Part shown: in pieces, positions 41,768-43,498 of the stretch
How the letters are laid out: the number at the start of each line of letters is the position of its first letter
Numbering within the stretch: position 1 is the stretch's first letter
Notes under the pieces: generated by a model
Told to the model about the DNA's origin: nothing
The model's input: the letters and a program-made list of their open reading frames with translations, nothing else
Databases searched by the model: none
Assembly (NCBI GenBank): GCA_017546585.1
Contig: JAFYWC010000082.1
Span: forward strand, 1-43,498
Length of the DNA stretch: 43,498 bases
Direction: 5' to 3'
From: Bacteroidales bacterium
GTDB taxonomy: Bacteria > Bacteroidota > Bacteroidia > Bacteroidales > UBA932
Made by a program: the position numbers and the translations under genes

Positions 41768-42835
41768 ATGCAAGTGAATAAGGGAAAATTGATAATAGAA
41801 GTCACTCAGGCTCTGATCTGGGCCTGTCTGTGTCTGCTGCCGTCAGTCTTGGTCTTCATGGTTTTTCATGATATATGGACATCCTGGTGGACTTTCAAGG
41901 TCATGTTGATTTTCGTTCTTCCTCCGCTTGTGGTCTATTTCGTAAACTACTATCTGTTGATTAACAGATATCTGTTCACAGCTCAGTACGCCAAGTATAT
42001 TTTCCTGAACATTTTTCTGCTGCTGTTGACAACAATTGTAAATAATAATCATCAGGAATGGACAACTGCAATCCCTGAAAAGATTTCCGGAGATGTACCT
42101 GCAAATATCATCAATGTCGGAATATCCGGCTTTCTTGTCCTGGAACTGATATTTCAGGTAATGGTCATTCTGATGGCAGTGGGAATGAAGAGTGTGATCA
42201 GGTGGAATGAAGAAAAGCATGCGATGGAGGAGGAGAGAAGGCGCAACGCAGAGGCAGAATTGAACTGGCTCAAAAATCAGCTTAATCCTCATTTTCTCTT
42301 CAATACCTTCAATAATATATCGTCGCTCACTCTTATTAACCCGGACAGGGCTCAGGAGTGTATAGGAAAGTTGAGTGAACTGCTCAGGTATGCTTTGTAT
42401 GATACCAATGCCGGAAGGGTAAGGGTTGTCGATGAGGTGGTATTCATGAGGAATTACATCGACCTTATGTCCCTGAGGTGTAATGAGCATACAAGGATAT
42501 GCACAAAATTTGATGACTTCGACTCAGGATTGACAATGCCGCCTCTGATGTTCATCTCTCTGATAGAGAATGCATTCAAGCATGGGTCATCATCTCATGT
42601 CGATTCGTTCATCAGGATTGATATGGGACTCGATGGTGACGACCTTGTCTTTTCATGTGAGAATACCTATCACGAAAGGGAGGCTGAGATGCAGAGCGGA
42701 TCCGGAATCGGTCTGGAAAATATGTTGAGAAGGTTTGAATTGCTGTATCCTGACATGTATTCATATACTCAGTTTGTGGAAAATGGCAGTTATGTCGCGA
42801 TAATGAGAATAAAGAATATGATCAGTCATGACTAA
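41768..42835 (+). CDS. LytS-type sensor histidine kinase
   Basis: The 355-residue protein has four membrane helices (about residues 14-32, 43-64, 76-94 and 118-140), a charged linker (EEKHAMEEERRRNAEAELNW) and the His_kinase domain QLNPHFLFNTFNNI with the phospho-accepting H175. The ATPase part has PPLMFISLIENAFKHG (N box) and GSGIGLENMLRRFELLYPD (G box). This is the LytS/YehU class that pairs with LytTR response regulators. It lies 12 bases after the barrel gene and overlaps the response regulator by eight bases. The signal could be state of the envelope or barrel protein; that is inference. Confidence 0.92.
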   Translation: MQVNKGKLIIEVTQALIWACLCLLPSVLVFMVFHDIWTSWWTFKVMLIFVLPPLVVYFVNYYLLINRYLFTAQYAKYIFLNIFLLLLTTIVNNNHQEWTTAIPEKISGDVPANIINVGISGFLVLELIFQVMVILMAVGMKSVIRWNEEKHAMEEERRRNAEAELNWLKNQLNPHFLFNTFNNISSLTLINPDRAQECIGKLSELLRYALYDTNAGRVRVVDEVVFMRNYIDLMSLRCNEHTRICTKFDDFDSGLTMPPLMFISLIENAFKHGSSSHVDSFIRIDMGLDGDDLVFSCENTYHEREAEMQSGSGIGLENMLRRFELLYPDMYSYTQFVENGSYVAIMRIKNMISHD

Positions 42836-43498
42836 GATCAGTTGCATAATTGTTGATGATGAGCCTCTTGCTGTAGAGATGCTGTCGGTCTATGTTCAAA
42901 GGACAGAGACTTTGCAGCTGCTGTCCACATTCACTGATTCTGTTCAGGCTTTCTCGGTCATATCCCAGCAGAAACCGGATCTTGTCTTCATGGATATACA
43001 GATGCCGGACCTCAATGGTATGGAATTGTCACGCCTTCTCCCGGAAGACACTCGTGTGATATTCACGACTGCATTCAAGCAGTTCGCCTATGATAGCTAC
43101 CAGGTGGAGGCTGTCGATTATCTCCTGAAACCGATCAGCTATCAGAAGTTCCTGGAAGCAGTGGCAAAGGCTGAAAAATGGTTCCAAGTGAGCCGTGCAT
43201 CAGGGTCTGATTCCAGGGAGAGGAGGTCTGCCTTCATCAAAGTCGACGGCGGATACAGGAACATATACTTTGATGACATCGCATATGTCTCCGGAATGAA
43301 GGATTATGTAATGATACATCTTGATTCAGATCCGACTCCGCTTATCACACATATGACCTTGAGGACCGTGGAAGATATGCTCCCGTCTGAAATGTTCATG
43401 CGTGTCCACAGATCTCACATTGTCGCCCTGGACAAGATCATGTCGATTGACAGTTTCGGAGATATCATGCTGGCTGGGTCGACTGTCCCTGTCTCAGA
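42828..43498 (+). CDS. LytTR-family response regulator (3' partial)
   Basis: From ATG 42828 the frame runs off the window, giving 223 residues. A receiver domain (IIVDDEPLAVEML; phospho-accepting Asp56 in VFMDIQMPD; TTAFKQFAYDSY; DYLLKPI) is followed by a linker and a LytTR DNA-binding domain (AFIKVDGGYRNIYFDDIAYV; HMTLRTVEDML; FMRVHRSHIVALDKI). It overlaps the kinase gene by eight bases, so the two are translationally coupled. It is presumably activated by that kinase. It is likely only about 20-30 residues short of complete. Confidence 0.93.
   Translation, partial: MTKISCIIVDDEPLAVEMLSVYVQRTETLQLLSTFTDSVQAFSVISQQKPDLVFMDIQMPDLNGMELSRLLPEDTRVIFTTAFKQFAYDSYQVEAVDYLLKPISYQKFLEAVAKAEKWFQVSRASGSDSRERRSAFIKVDGGYRNIYFDDIAYVSGMKDYVMIHLDSDPTPLITHMTLRTVEDMLPSEMFMRVHRSHIVALDKIMSIDSFGDIMLAGSTVPVS

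Overview
The window reads as Bacteroidota, most likely Bacteroidales. Intergenic regions carry the phylum-specific sigma-ABfr promoter (TTTG, 19-21 bases, TAnnTTTG), for example at 3228-3259, 15346-15377 and 27609-27641. There are SusC-like/TonB-type outer-membrane barrels, many SPII lipoproteins, stand-alone LytTR regulators and a Bacteroides-type mobilizable element. Genus cannot be fixed from the sequence alone.

Region by region. (a) 1-2.7 kb: the 3' end of a BspA-like surface protein; then a compact three-gene unit of a LytTR-only regulator and two overlapping small membrane proteins; a short RibD_C/DHFR-like gene; a strongly self-complementary intergenic segment (1745-1886); and an HExxH metallopeptidase-like gene. 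The promoter of the LytTR unit and that of the HExxH gene share a direct-repeat site with 20-bp period. (b) 3-3.4 kb: tRNA-Leu(CAA) with its own promoter and terminator. (c) 3.4-7.7 kb: shikimate-pathway operon aroB, aroD-aroA fusion, aroC. (d) 7.7-15.4 kb, minus strand: a YbdG-like MscS channel and four lipoproteins, two of them SUMF1/FGE-fold proteins (one with the module duplicated) lying between two paralogous lipoproteins. (e) 15.4-21 kb, minus strand: a complete RND efflux operon (membrane fusion protein, inner-membrane pump, outer-membrane factor). (f) 21-29.5 kb: an Ala-rich helical protein, a TonB-type outer-membrane barrel, a minus-strand operon of membrane-anchored LytTR regulator, UbiA prenyltransferase and radical SAM enzyme, and a long-chain acyl-CoA synthetase. 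(g) 29.58-39.0 kb: an integrated mobilizable element sitting in the 3' half of a tRNA(CAU) gene, with integrase (5' end disrupted), ATPase cargo, an iteron-flanked gene, a DUF3853 helix-turn-helix protein, a relaxosome accessory protein, a relaxase and a VirE_N/DUF3987 primase-like protein. (h) 39-43.5 kb: a second outer-membrane barrel directly followed by a LytS-type histidine kinase and a LytTR response regulator that runs off the window.

The best candidates for something undescribed are the LytTR/small-membrane-protein unit at 0.5-1.4 kb with its shared operator, which has the layout of the Firmicutes LytTR Regulatory Systems, and the LytTR-UbiA-radical SAM operon at 24.8-27.5 kb. All functional statements come from reading motifs by eye; no database search was run.
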